DNA of 64,000 nucleotides. Origin: Corinectria fuckeliana (taxonomy: Eukaryota > Ascomycota > Sordariomycetes > Hypocreales > Nectriaceae). A program made the position numbers and the translations under genes. The stretch spans positions 1-64,000 of the forward strand of contig WPDH01000026.1 in NCBI GenBank assembly GCA_019137255.1, written 5' to 3'. Each line of letters starts with the position of its first letter. The first letter of the stretch is position 1. A model generated the notes under the pieces. The model did no database searches. It saw only the letters and a program-made list of their open reading frames with translations, and was not told the DNA's origin. Positions 43,443 through 56,315 of this stretch are shown here, in pieces.

Positions 43443-43524
43443 GCGGCATAATAACAACAGCCCTTTTAGGCTAGGCCGGCCCGGCCGGTACCTCCAGCGG
43501 ACTCAAACTTTCTGCACCCCACTG
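43443..43524 (-). repeat. Right terminal inverted repeat of the Tc1 element
   Basis: 82 bp, the inverted partner of 42250-42331, ending TTTCTGCACCCCACTG, with TA outside. Confidence 0.9.
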
Positions 43525-43526
43525 TA

Positions 43527-44177
43527 TCTAGAGTATGTAAGTATCAAGATCCCCGTCACATCATAAACGGCCGACCCCTTTCAAATACCTATGCATGCAT
43601 TCTGGTCCTGATTCCCATGCAACTTGCCGAGTTGATCCCGCCAACTAGCCACCTCATCACCTTATCATCACACTGCATTAGACCGCACCCATCTTCAAGT
43701 TCAAGTTCAACTTCAGGAACTCATCGCATATCAAGTGTATCATACAAAGTACAGTAAGGATGCGGCTTCTCTACGCTTATCTCCTCACCTCATAACTTGA
43801 AGCTCACCAAGGCACCTAATCTGGAAAGTTCCCGTCCTTAACTATCCTGGGCCAGTGTGCCCATCATTGCATTGCCCCCCCGCGCTTACTTCCTCGCCTC
43901 GCCTCGCTTGCCGTGCCCCCCGAACGCCGGTACATTAAAAACACCGCGATGATATGATATGCAGCCTGCACAGCGCACGAATTATACGGCCTTCCAACCT
44001 CGCTCCCCCCACACCTTCGACTCATCATTACCCATTACCCATTACCGTCGACACCTCCATCCCACGTTCCCCGTCCCCCGTTCCCCATCTCCCCGCCTCC
44101 GCGGTTTGGGTGTCACCTGAGAGCACCGAGCTTCATTTATCCAGCTTGGATAGGCTAAAACCACTACCCCAAGGGCG
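43527..44177. other. 3' flank of KOG1
   Basis: 650 bp of normal composition with C-rich runs (43870-43925). The ORF 43954-44181 runs antisense to the KOG1 3' end and has no motif. No RNA gene recognised. Confidence 0.5.
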
Positions 44178-47100
44178 CTAACCAAGATGCAGTGGCTCAG
44201 ACTTCTCGCAGGTGAAAAAATTGATATGGTGGTCGCCTCGTGCAGCGCAGCCAAGGATAGGCCGGTGTGGATGAAAGGCCGTCGCCGAGATGGGCGAGCT
44301 TCTACTCTGTTGAAGGAAGCTCGAATACGGCTCGATTGATGAGAGCGCATTCCCGTCCAAGTTGAAAACCTTGACCGTGTGGTTCGATGTTCCCCTGTTT
44401 TGATTCGGTCAGTTCATGTTCCCTGCATTTCGAATCTCGGATGTCACTTACACTGCGAAGACGGGGAGGTGTTCATGCGTGCTTGCTGTCCGAAGCGTAT
44501 CCCGAGTCGTCTGGAACGAGTGCAGGGGCTTGTCCATTCGAATATCCCACACCTTGACCTTGCCGTTCCGACTGGCACTAAGGAGCTCTCGCTGACCACC
44601 ACGCTGCATGTGCACACTCTTGATCCATTGCCTGTCTGACTCGTCCTTCCACTTGCGGACCATCGACTCCTGCGGCCTGTTTCGAGTATCAAATACTCGC
44701 ACGGCACCGTCCCCGAAGCCGGCAACGAACATGTTACCCGTCATCTGATCCGACGTCAACGACGTCACACACGATCCCGACCGCGCCGGGATGTCCATGA
44801 TACACGTCTCGTACGCCGCATACCACACTCGAATCACTCGGACGTCCCCAGCCACAAGGACTCGGCCAGCCACCTGCTGCCAATCAAACACCATGCCCGA
44901 ATTAACATTACTGGGCACCATGTGCGTCAAGGCACGCCAGGAAGAGGCTAGCTCCACCTCCTCATTTGAGTCATAGTTGCGATAGACGCGAATCACTCCG
45001 TCAGAGGACCCAGTTAGCAAAAACGCCTGGTCGTCTTCGTTGATGAACTTCATGTCGCTAATTCTTGATCCATCGGGGTTTCCGTTGCTGAATCGGCTGA
45101 GACGGCCTTGCTTCTTCCAGTCCCACACGTACACCGTGTTTCCGTCGTCGGCCACGGCTAGATGATCTTCGAACTGGTGGAAAGTCATCTTGGCAGGCTG
45201 CGCGCCGTTGTTCACGATGCCCAGCTGGTTGCTCCATTTGTTACTGCCTGCTTGCTGCTTCAGCGGCTGCGTCTCCCGCAGGATGTTCTCATTTCGGGCC
45301 CTTCGCCAGAGACGCTCATTGTACTCGGTACTACCGGGCTCATCTGCCTCGCTCGGCTTCATTTGCGGCTCGCGAAAATACTCAATCGACCAATCAAGGA
45401 ACCTGCTTTTCAAGGGAAGCGTAGGCGGCTTTGTGAGGTCGCGTTCCTGGTATGCTCCAGACATTGGCTCATGCGCAATGTGATATTGCGAGTACGATGT
45501 CGTCTGGTCGGTTTGCTCAGGTGGAGGAGCCAATTGGCTCGGTGTTAATTTCATAGAAGGTGACCTTGGCAGTGCCGGAGAGGTCGGGGTCGTCGGCCTC
45601 GACTTGTCCTCAGTCCCGATGAAGGATTGAAACAAAAGGCTTGCGGTTCTCCGGAGCAATCCAGGGGAAGGGAGTGGCTGCGTGTTGGGGCTACCCAGGA
45701 GGCTGTTGTTGCGCTGACTGGAGCTGGGAGGATTCCTATGTGCCACTCGGCTTGCCCGCCTCTGGATCTCGCTCATCACCAACTGCGCAGGAGCCCCGGC
45801 GCTCGAGTTAAGGAGCGCGTTGTGCACGTAGTCGACAACGACGCTAGCTTCCCGCTGTACCTCCGGGTGAGGATCGACGCTGAGGACTAGCGCCAGCTTC
45901 CACAATGCCATGTAGACTGTGTTGTGGGACAGACCTTGAGCTGTAGGCTTTATGCTCCCGTCCTTGTTTCGGCTATCGGGTCTGACGTAGTGCAGCCCCA
46001 TCTTGTGGTCCTGGCCATCATCCCTGGGCGGGAACATGATGTATTCCTTCTCCTCCACGAGCTGCTCGTAGGCTGCGACGATAAACTTGTTCTCGAAGCG
46101 AACGGCAAAGTGCGACAGGAAGACGACGAATTCTTTACGGACCATGGGGCTGCCGTCGTTGCCCATGTCGAGGATTGTCCATGCAATCGTCTCTTCGATC
46201 CGAGCAACCTCGTCTGTAAGATCAGGAATGCCGAGGAAGGTCGTCATGGCATGGACCATGGCAGCTCGCACTTCGCAGCACGGGTCTTTGCTCAAGTAGG
46301 AAAGCTTCACGTACGCGTTCTCCCGAATGCCACGCCACTTGGCCTCGGGAAGATCTAGCCATAGCTGGCTGATGCAGAGACAGGCCCACTGCCGCAGGAG
46401 CGGGTTCTCTTCGTTCTGGAGGTGGATCAAGCAGTATGTCATGATGTCCGTTTGGTTGCAGACCATCTGGCCGTTCTTGTAGTCTTTGCAAAGCATGGCT
46501 AGGATGAAGGCACACATGGCCTTGTGCTCGTCGCTGTCGACGACGGGCAACCCCTCGGAAGGCTTCAGAATCTGGGCAAAGTAACTGTAGCCACTGTCCT
46601 TAATAAGATCCTGCTGGCAGGAAATGTCTACTGCGATAAGCCGTGCCCAGATGAAGACCATGACGGGTTTCAACTCGGCGGCGGCAGATTGGAGCAACTT
46701 GAGGACGTAGGGGAAAATGCCAATGCTCAGAGCGAGTTGAACCGACCATGGGCCGAGATCGAGGAATCTACCCAGGAGGATGAGCGCGCGTACTCGATGC
46801 TGCTGGCTGAGAAGTACTTGGAGGACGACTGGAAGCTGGTCTGGCGACTTCTGCGCCATAGCATCACCTCTGGTAAGGTAGACGTCAAAGGCAGTCAACT
46901 GTTCCGTGAAGAATGTCGAGTTCTGATACTCGTAGTCGATGCCCTCGTTCTCTTTTCTCTCCAGCATGGGCAGCTGAGCTAAAGCCATATCGACAGCCAG
47001 ATCCCAGGTCTCCCACAGAGGATGCTGGTGGGTGTCGGGAAGCGCAGGGTAAGATTGAGGATGGCAGCCATAGACAGTCATAATACGCTGAGCAAGAAGA

Positions 47101-48799
47101 AAGTTCCGAAACAAGGCGGCCACCATAAGGTCCTGGCGGAAGAACTTTCGGAAGAGATCCCGCGGCAACGTCGTCCACGCGATACTGTCAGTGATGGCAG
47201 TGAATATCCAGTTCAGTTCACCCAGCGGGGTGCGTCTTTCCTGGAGGCGGCCGGGTAGCTTCTTGGCGCGCTCCGGGCTGATGTTTGTTTTCAGCGGATT
47301 CTGGAGGACAAAGAACCAGAGGGCCATCTCGATTGGAGTTGTGAGACATGCAGTGAAGAGGTCGGCCGGCAAAAGAGGGTTAGTCGGGAGGTTTTCCTTG
47401 ATGGCACAGGCGGCTAGGTGGATGTATGGCCGGAAGTTTGTCTTGGTGTAGTTGGGGTCGCGTTCTGCTGCCTCCTCCTCCTCCTCTTCGTGCTTCTCGA
47501 CGAACCGATGATAGTTGTTCAGAATGTTGCCAGCTTCCGAACAGTCCCACACGAAGATGGTGGGCGCTTGTAACCAATGCTGTAAGTCATACAGCGACAC
47601 GGGAATGTATTGTGTATAGTTCTTGTTGAAAACCCAGATCTCTCCGGAAGCGGTCGGCTTGGGGACTCCATGACCATTGTAGTGCAGCAGCACACGCTCG
47701 TCCTTGGCGTTTCGACGCAAAGAAATGCAGAACTTCTTGGTTTCCTCCACTGAAGGGTCCAGATATTGCTTGTAGCGGGCTCTAATAGCTAGGGTCTCGT
47801 ACTGGGCTTGGAGTGCTTTGCCGATGTTCTCGAGGGCCTTTTGAATCGGCGGTACCGTCGGGTCAGTCCAAGCTTCAAGCTTAGCACCTGGGCTCGTCTT
47901 GAGCTGATCCGGCGGCTCGACGCCGATATTTAAACAGACGGCAAGGGCGGCAGAAACAGTTTTGAGTCTATCTCGCTGTCGCCAGTCTTGAAGTTCGTAC
48001 TGAAGTGGTTTCGGTTTGCCAGTCGTTTCGTGTCTCTTATCTGTATAGTACATGTACCAATTCTGAAGAAGATTAGCTGCGAGGACAATTCAAGGATCAA
48101 TAAAACCAATTGCGGACGACCCAAGCACGCCCCGCGAGTCAGGCACGGCTCAACAACCCCAAGAGGTTCGAGTTACTCTGGTAGATGACTCGCAAGCCAG
48201 CAAAGAGCCACGTCGAGACACGAAGCCGGCTAGTCCATAGAGGAAGATAGAATGGGGGGACTCACGTTGGCAAGCTGGGATATGATATCTTCGGACTGAT
48301 AGTGATCTTCGAAGCCATGCCTAGCCCCCCACTCAGGAATGTCGTCCTCCGTCGGCTCTGGGTCCTCTAGGTTTCGATGCGCGTATTCGCTCTTGGACCG
48401 GAGAAGCAACGGCTTCGCGGTTCGAGCCGCTCGTTGCGGTTCCATGTCGTCCCTAGAAACGCGAGATGGGCCTCCGTTCCGTCGTCCTGGCGCACTCGAG
48501 GGCCGTTGATCATCGTCACCATTGTCGCTCACGTCGAGGGCGGCGCGCCCGTTGGCCATTGCTCGAGCGCCAAAGGTATCTCCGTTAGCTTCGGCGACGG
48601 GCGCGGAGGAGCCGTTGAGCTCTGTTCTCTGGACCATGGTGGTCCCGGCCGCAGGGAGAAGATGTGCGGGCGCGAGGGCGGGCGCGTACTGGTGGTGGCG
48701 GTGGCGGTCGTGAGTCGGCAGCGGCCTGGAGTTTGCGGACGAGTTGAGGATGGGGAGCAGCGGAGGGGGTGACGTCTGCTGTGTCGACACGACGGTCAT
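44178..48799 (-). CDS. KOG1: TORC1 subunit Kog1/Raptor
   Basis: Three exons, 48266-48799, 44452-48062 and 44178-44394; 1453 aa, in the range of Raptor proteins. Raptor recruits substrates to the TOR kinase in TOR complex 1, which couples nutrients to growth at the vacuole. The N-terminus to ~178 is disordered. At ~179 the Raptor N-terminal conserved caspase-like domain begins (NWYMYYTDKRHETTGKPKPL), with HYNGHGVPKPT (~305-315) and FVWDCSEAGNI (~348-358). HEAT-like helices follow to ~900, then a Ser/Pro linker (SPALPRSPSMKLTPSQ) and seven-bladed WD40 repeats to the end (VYVWDWKKQGRLS, GDGAVRVFDTRNR, GKVKVWDIRMDKPLHSFQ). The last junction is fixed by frame: VFAV|GTSNHTVKVFNLDG. For exon 2 the acceptor TTCTTCAG is needed; the nearer GCAG at ~48082 would break frame. 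Confidence 0.96.
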
Positions 48800-49514
48800 G
48801 GTCTCTGCGGGAGTTTAAATCAGCATGGCGACAGGCGCATGCGTGCGAAGAGCAGCCGGAGAATCGCCAAATTGCCTGGTGAAAGAGCAGCGAGAGAGGG
48901 CGGATTCGTTGACGAGTGTTGGGTGGGCGAAAGATGTTGATGAAGAAGGATCTCTGAGAGTTTGGCTCCGCGGGCGGATGACCAGGACAAACGCAGAAAT
49001 TAGGAATACCCAGTACCGGGATGGGCTACTACTACTACTCCATGGCGGTGGCGCCTCAGGTACCTACCTACCTAGTACTTATAGGTAGTCGTAGGTAGGC
49101 ACCTTGGTAGTCTAACTACCATGAGCGCTGGCGGTGATCATAGGTACTAGTGGAGTACTCATACAATTGCCAAACCTAAATGGAAGCTACATTGAACCAG
49201 CCATTGGAATCCTAATTATTTAGCTTCTCACGCGTGTAGTTGGGATTCCTAATCATGTGCCTAACGTGATTCACTGTGTTTCTGCAAGAGGGTCTTGCCT
49301 GGCTGAGTTGCCTATGTACCTACCTTCCTAGGCCTATAGATAGGTGCTGTACCTACCTACCTAAGTGTCCGCTAAGTTAGCACTTGGCCGCCATGTCTCA
49401 TTCACTTCCTGTAGCTCTCCAGTGCCTCCAGGCTACCTACCTAATTGCAAACCTACGACAACACACAGACTCCACTCCACTAGCTGGCACGACCCAAAGG
49501 GAGAACCTGGAGCG
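48800..49514. other. KOG1 promoter region
   Basis: 715 bp between the KOG1 ATG and the LTR retrotransposon. Dense in TACCTACC/TAGGTAGG words (49060-49105, 49315-49370, 49430-49450). ORFs here have no motif. Confidence 0.5.
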
Positions 49515-49519
49515 CTAAT

Positions 49520-49779
49520 TGTCAAGCGCTATAGTCACTATACGGAAAAGCTACTCCGAATAACCTTGCCTCGTGATACCTTCCTTTATCTCCATATTAA
49601 GCCTTGTTTCTACCTGCTTCTAGAGATATCTAAATAGGCTAGATTAGGGTGTGTTTACCTGGTCCTAGCATATCTGCTAGGGGTCCCCAGTCCTGCATAA
49701 AAGACCAGGTCTTACCCCTAGATGTAGTAAATTAAGTTACTAATTATATTTATACCTTAGCGTATTATAATATATATTA
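49520..49779 (+). repeat. 5' LTR
   Basis: 260 bp, TG start, aligned without gaps to the 3' LTR. Its left (outer) part keeps CpA and TpG dinucleotides, while its right (inner) part is shifted to TA-rich sequence, ending TATTA where the 3' LTR has TATCA. Confidence 0.93.
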
Positions 49780-52700
49780 GTTATAAGCCCGGTTAGCACT
49801 CTTTTGTTTATTCCTTTGTTAAGCCTTTAAGATTATAGGTTAATTAAAGCCTTACACTTCTATTAATCCCGGCCTTAACCGCTAGAAGGCTTAATTAGTG
49901 GTGAGATATTATCTTAAAGTTAACACTAAAATCAATATAAGAGTATAACTTCTCTTAATTTCCCTTATATGGTATGCTTCTGCTTTACTTACACTTACAC
50001 CTATGATTCCTTAAACATAAGAGTTATTTCTCTAATTAATCTAATCTTTAATTTTCTACAGATTTTACTATCTAATTTAATTTCCCTTATTATTTTTACT
50101 AGATTTATTATTTATCTCTAAAAACTACCTATTTACCACCTCAGATTAATAACCTGTCTAACTCTTAAGTTCAGATTATCACCCTATCTTTTAACATATC
50201 TAACAAGCTCATTTTAAATAATAAAGTGTATAAGCTTTAGGAGCCTCTAGACTAGATTAAGTAGTATAAGTATATCTAAGAAACAGCTTAATTGTATAAT
50301 ATTTAGAAGTATATTAACCTAGATAGCTATAAGGTGCTTATTAAACTGAGAGCACTAGCGATTCTGACTGTAGCCTTACCCGCGAGGATTATTATTCTGG
50401 GCCCCTAGACCGCTCTAGGGACTAACCTAGCGGTCTAACTAGACCCTCTATCCCTCTTATCGCCTCTGTTCTCTCTACTAGCCCTTATGTTGTCTTAGAC
50501 AGCCTGTTTTTCTACCCTAGCCCCCTATATATTATGCTAGCTGGCCTAAAAACCCCTAGAATTTATAGAGGAAGAAAACAATAAAGATAGTGATAATAAT
50601 AATAATAAGAAAGACTCTTATTATAAGGCAATTTAAGTCTCTTCTACCCTTCTAAGCTTAGTAGCTTATAATAACTTTGTTAAGAAGAGGGCCTTCTAGT
50701 CTTAGTAATATACCTTTAAAGTTATGGAATTCTAGTATACCTATAAGGCAGTTATAAATATTAATACCTTTATTATTAAGTCTCTAAGCCCTCACTATAA
50801 GAGTTAGACTTTTATATACTATAGTGCTTATGAACGCCTAGTGCAGCTCAGACTGGCTGTTAAGCTGGCTTTGTGAAAGAAAGAGAAATATCTAGTCCTT
50901 AAGTATAAGGCAATCTAATCCTTAAAGCTTGATAAAGTTAATCTTACAGCTTAGTCTGTTAAATTCTTACACTAGTATATAATATGTGCTAAATTTAGGC
51001 TCTAGTAAGGCGAGCTTTTAGCTGGCCTTAGAGACTTTTTAGCTATAATCGCTAAAGTTGATAAGGTCTTTTAGAACAAGTAGTACTTAAAGCTTGTTAA
51101 CTCTTAAGAAAGGTAATAAAACTCGCCTTCTCTCTTAAAGGTAGTAAAGTGATTTAGGATTATAAGGGAATTAAAGTCTTTAGATTCTAAGCTCTCTGAA
51201 AAGGGGGTTTTCACTATTATATTTAGAGGCGAAAAGAGCTTAAAAACACTCTTAATACCTAATATAACCGCAGCTAAAGGCAGTAAGAAAGCGGCCAATT
51301 AGAAAGGCAGCAAAACTAGAACATCTAATTCCCAGCAAGGCTTAAAGTCAGCCTTATAATCTAAGAAAGATTAAGATAAGTCTTTATATAACTATTACAG
51401 CTTTTATTATATCCCTAAATCAGCTCTAAATTATTAGTCCTCTTATTTCTATATTCTCCTAGGCAGAATATATAATCCCTTAAAATTTCAGATAAATCAA
51501 ATTATTAAATCCTCTATTAACAACAAGATCGCCTTAGACCCTAAGACAGAACGTAATATTACTACTTAAAAGAAGAAAAATAACTATAAAGAGCTAGAAA
51601 AGCCAGTAATAGTCACAACTATTACAACTCTTTCAGCCTTAGTTAATAACACTAGAGGCTAATTCATAAGAGATAGTATTATTCTTAACTCTAGTATCTT
51701 AATCCACCTTTTTAATAACCTTTCTTACTTTCCTAACAGTTTTAATCTAGCTGTTATAGTAATTTACCTATCACCATATAGAATATACTATACATAAGGT
51801 ACTAGCACTACAGTTCTTAATCTCCTAGGTTACAAATTAACCCTCTTAGATACCTACTATAACTCTTCTTTCCCTACTAGCACGGTAGCAACTATATTAC
51901 TTAGGGACAAGAGAATCTACTAGTAATCTAACACCCTAAAGCTTAAGCAAAAAAGCTCTAGGCACCTTCTTAGCCTCACAAAGATCTATAAGAGGCTTCC
52001 CTGCCTAGTCTTTAAGGAGGTTATTATAAAGAAAGCTACTATCTTTACTATTAGCTTACACTGCTTTCTGCCTCCTATAGGGGGTGCTAAGAAGCTCTAA
52101 CATGCTAGGCTAAGTTATCTAGGACCTAAGGTTATAACAAAGATCATAAGGCACATAATAGGGGCTAAAATAACTACCTTTAGGACCTAAGACTACAAAA
52201 TTTACGCCTCTTTTAAGACAAAAAGAGTGATCTCATGCAGGCCTAGCACTAACAACCTCCCTCGCGCCCCTCTAAAGGTCCTAACTTTTAACCTTTAGTA
52301 TTACCTAACTAGCTATAACAGGTGCTAATATATCACCTTATTCTCTTGCTACCATACTAGCATAAGGTTCCCCTACTATATCAGGACAAAAGATAAGATC
52401 CCAGACTGCCTTTAGCTGCTAATAGCTCTTATTAAGGCCTAATTTAACATTAAGGTTATTATTATTATGTCTAACAATAAGTTAGCCGTCAGGGCAATAA
52501 AAGACTCTGCTAAGATCACTAGAAGAGGTATTATAATCTGCTTTTCGGCCCCTAGCCACCAGTATCAGAACAGGCACGCTAAGAAGTCAGGGTATATCCT
52601 AGGGCAGAAAATTAAGATGCTGCTTACCTAGGCTGGCTTTCCTAAAAACCTCTAGACTGCTGCAGCTAAGGCTAGGGCCTATCTGCTTAATTACACGCCT

Positions 52701-55486
52701 AGGGAGGTTAATAACTGGAAATCACCTCTCAAAATACTACACCTATAGCTCTGTGAGAATATAACTATGTGAAAGTATCTCCCTGAGGACTACAGACTAG
52801 ATCTAGCCCACCTAAAGACCTTTAGCTATAAGGTATTTCCCCTAACTAGGGAGGAATTATAAGGCATAAGAAAAAAGTTACAGCTATATACTTATATTAG
52901 CTACCTCGCTAAGTATATCTTCTTAACCTAGTACCTAATATAGGTTCTAACCCTATCTCGCATATTATAAGTGACTATATCTTATATTTCTTTTAATAAA
53001 TCTCTTTTGTTTCTAGATAATAAGATACCTAAGACCTTAAAGACTATCTAAGAAGTTTAAATAATTATAAAAGATATTAAAACCACGCTAGAATATAACT
53101 TAGCGATTAACAGACTTTTTAATTACCTAACCCTAACACTAATTTCAGAGATTAGCATAGCTAACCTAATAATCTTTACGCCCTAGAGAACAGCTGTTTT
53201 ACCCCTTTATAACACTTAGTAATTAATACCACCACAGTCGCGGGAATTAAGCCTAATTATACCCACAGATAGTCATAATATTAATTAAATAAACATTAAA
53301 GCCCTTTTAAATATAGCTCTCTTATTACCTAAGTAATTAATATTTCTATTCACAGCTGCGATTAACACCACTCTTAAAACGCGTATTCGCTAACACTATA
53401 ATACACTTTAACCTCTACTAAGATCGATTAAAGCTGCCCTTTAAAAAGACAATTAGTCTGACTAGAAAGCAGCTATAAACATTAAGGTTAATAGCATTTA
53501 AAAGAGGAAAGTTGTTACTACTATTAAGTGAAAAGACATCCCTAAAGACACTTAGATTATCCTGCTATATTAGGTCTTTAACTATAAGTTTAATAAAGAA
53601 GGGTATCTTCTAAGGTATAAGGTGAGGTTAGTAGTATATAGTGATCTTCAGGCTAAAAACAACCTCTCTATCTATACTATAATGTTAGCAGCTAGAGCCT
53701 TTTACTTCCTAATAGCTATTATATGCTATTTTAACCTTAAGGCATACTAATTTGACTTTATTATAGTATTCTTAAACCAGGTACTTCCTAAAGAAGAAAT
53801 TATCTACTATAATATCCTAAGAACCTTAAAAAAGCGGATAAACCCTGCCTAAAGAGATAACCTTTAGAAGGTTATAAGAGCTCTATATAGGCTCTAAAGA
53901 TTACTAGTTTTATAGTATAAGAAACTCACTAGCTTCTTTATCAGCCTGGGCTTTAAAATTATCTTTAAGGAGCTCTATATTATGTTTAATAGTAGGATCC
54001 TTCTTTTCTTTTATATTAATAACCTAGTGTTTCTGTTCTATAAGGAATTCAAAGAGGAATATAAGGCCTTATAGTAATCCCTAAAGAAGGCCTATAAGGT
54101 TAAGAATCTAGGTAACCTTAAGTGGTTTCTAGGTATTAGGATCACCTAAGATCAGGCTGTAAGCAAGGTGTGGCTCTATTAGGACTTATACGTTAAGAAA
54201 ATAGCCTATAAATACAGCTGTGATAACCCTAATTAAAAGCAAAGAAAACACCTTATAGCTAGACCTAAATTACTGCCTTATAACAGTATAGTAACGCCTA
54301 AAAAGGTAAAGCTTTATTAATCTCTTATCAGCTTAATTTAGTACCCTATAATAATTACCTGGGCTAATACCGCCTTTTCGGCTTCTAAGCTAGCCTAATT
54401 CCTTCTTAACCTATTAGATCTTTATATTTAACAGGCTAGGGAGTGTATTAAGTACCTCTATGACTTAAGGTTTATTAGTATCTAATTTTCCGCTTCTAAT
54501 AACTCCCTTTAGTGTTTTTCTGATGCCTCACATAGTAATAACACCTTAACTCGCCGCAGCACATAAGGATTCACAGTCATAATATTTAAAGGTCTTGTTT
54601 TCTATAAGTCTAGTAAGCAGGATACTATTATAACCTCCTCGACTAAGGCTGAACTTCTAGCCTTATCCTAAGCGGCTAAAAAAGTTATAGCTTTTAAACG
54701 ACTTTATAATAAGGTCTAGCTCTCTTTTAGGAGAGAAATCCCTGTTATTTAATATGATAATAGGCAGACTTTATGTCTATTAACAGAAGATATAGTTAAG
54801 TTAATTATAAAGCTTTATCATATTGATATATATTATTATTAGCTCCGCTAAGAGGTCATAAAGAGCATAATCTAGCTGTAATAGATCCCTACAGCTAAAA
54901 TAGCTGCTAATAGTTTCACTAAAGCCCTTATAAGCAAGAAATTCCTTTGTTTTAGGAACTAAGTCAGCTTAACAGAGTGCTTAAAGCCTCTTAATACTTG
55001 GTTAGAGGTGGTACCTAAGGGTGCTAAGTAATCTACTAACATATTAAGAGTCTTAACATTTTCATTTCTTAACTAATTTAGGATATAATTTTATTATTAT
55101 AATCCCTAGAATAAGATCTCTTTTTAACAAAAATCTCATATTAATCTGTAGAAAACTAAAAGACTTCTTGCTAAGTGTCACTATAATAATTACCTATCTT
55201 ACTTTTCTTTCCCTCTAGGTTTAGAATATTTCATGTTTTTCTTATAGAATCTTTACTTTTTGCAATAATTTACCTTAATTATTAACATCTTAGAAATTTA
55301 GCTATCATAATAGTGATTTTTAATCACCTTGTTTTTAATAATTAGCCTTATAATTAATAAGAATATAACTCCTCTTACTTTTTCTTATTTTCACATAGGT
55401 TAGATCTAAGGTACCTAACACCTCTATCAATTTAGGTGCAGGTTAATATACCTTATATTTACTACAGGTTATAACCTAAGGGGGTG
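49780..55486 (+). pseudogene. Copia gag-pol remnant
   Basis: No intact frame. Reading through stops: a protease-like segment near 51670-51720 (SIILNSSILIHLFNNLS, where the family has DSGAS; Asp and Gly codons appear changed by G-to-A). A reverse-transcriptase catalytic region near 54010-54050 (LFYINNLVF in place of the copia LxYVDDxL). An RNase H segment near 54640-54700 (TKAELLALS followed by AKKVIAFKRLY). The protease-before-RT order and the TKAELLALS box are copia features. The gag region (50150-51300) is Lys- and Ser-rich and not further resolvable. Confidence 0.85.
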
Positions 55487-55746
55487 TATTAAGCGCTATA
55501 GTTACTATACGGAAAAGCTACTCTGAATAATCTTACCTTATAATATCTTCCTTTATCTCCATATTAAGCCTCGTTTCTACCTGCTTCTAGGGATATCTAA
55601 ATAGGCTAGATTAGGGTGTGTTTACCTGGTCCTAGCATATCTGCTAGGGGTCCCCAGTCCTACATAAAAGACCAGGTCTTGCCCCTAGATGTAGTAAATC
55701 AAGTCACTAATTATATCTATACCTCAGCGCACCATAACATGTATCA
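55487..55746 (+). repeat. 3' LTR
   Basis: 260 bp. Its left (inner) part is the RIP-shifted one (TATTAAGCG for TGTCAAGCG), while its right (outer) end is well preserved (CGCACCATAACATGTATCA). Confidence 0.93.
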
Positions 55747-55751
55747 CTAAT

Positions 55752-56315
55752 CTGAAGAGGACAAGTGTGCACCTGCCGCGTGACTATGCACGTGGCTCTA
55801 CTTTCTTCCAATGCACGGTCTGTCGAGTCTGTCACTGTGCGCTTTCTGCATCAAACAATTATAGACGAGTTCGTAACTATGTCAACGGTCATTCACACCG
55901 ATTCTCGCCAAACACAACCTAGTGTACTGAGACTAGAGTCATAAGAACATATGCCAAACCAGCATTCTTATGTGGCAATAGTCATGCAGCGTGCTACAGA
56001 TGTGACGTAGTTGGAGAACACCATATTCACATGTCCACAAGACCCCAGCGCCAAGTCTCGACCGAGGCCTCTCAGCGCAGGTTTCATTGAAGTCACTTAG
56101 TGAGATGGTAATGGGTGAGACTTGGGTCAATGGCTTGTAAGGTTGAATCTATGGCAGCCAGCAATGAGAGACAGATATATGTAGGTCTCGAGGAGCTGCC
56201 ACCACATTTGGCGTGTTAGTACCACGTCAGGTTTCAGCTACACTGGTCATATAAACTATTGCCCTACCACTATTCGTATAACGAAGCAGATCCCCGATAC
56301 CCTCACTTCTGAACC
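55752..56315. other. Intergenic between LTR element and P450 pseudogene
   Basis: 560 bp with normal base composition, in sharp contrast with the retrotransposon. The ORF 55939-56130 lacks features. It probably contains the old promoter of the P450 gene. Confidence 0.5.

Larger units (their letters stand above)
42250..43524. mobile_element. Tc1/mariner transposon, impala-like, RIP-damaged
   Basis: 1275 bp, about the length of impala-type fungal Tc1 elements. Inverted repeats of 82 bp (42250-42331 and 43443-43524) begin CAGTGGGGTGCAGAAAGTTT and differ at only three positions. A TA dinucleotide flanks each end (42248-42249 and 43525-43526), the Tc1/mariner target duplication. The minus strand encodes a broken Tc1 transposase. 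The inverted repeats are GC-rich and nearly intact, while the interior, especially 42340-43060, is AT-rich. Confidence 0.93.
49515..55751. mobile_element. Ty1/copia LTR retrotransposon, complete but RIP-inactivated
   Basis: Element 49520-55746 (6227 bp), flanked by a 5-bp target duplication CTAAT at 49515-49519 and 55747-55751. Two 260-bp LTRs begin TGTCAAGCG and end TATCA, in the better-preserved copies. A purine-rich tract (AAGGGGGTG) ends right before the 3' LTR. The internal order protease, integrase, reverse transcriptase, RNase H identifies the copia superfamily. All frames are full of TAG/TAA stops and the interior is AT-rich. Nearly all differences between the two LTRs are C/T or G/A transitions, the signature of RIP. 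Confidence 0.93.
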
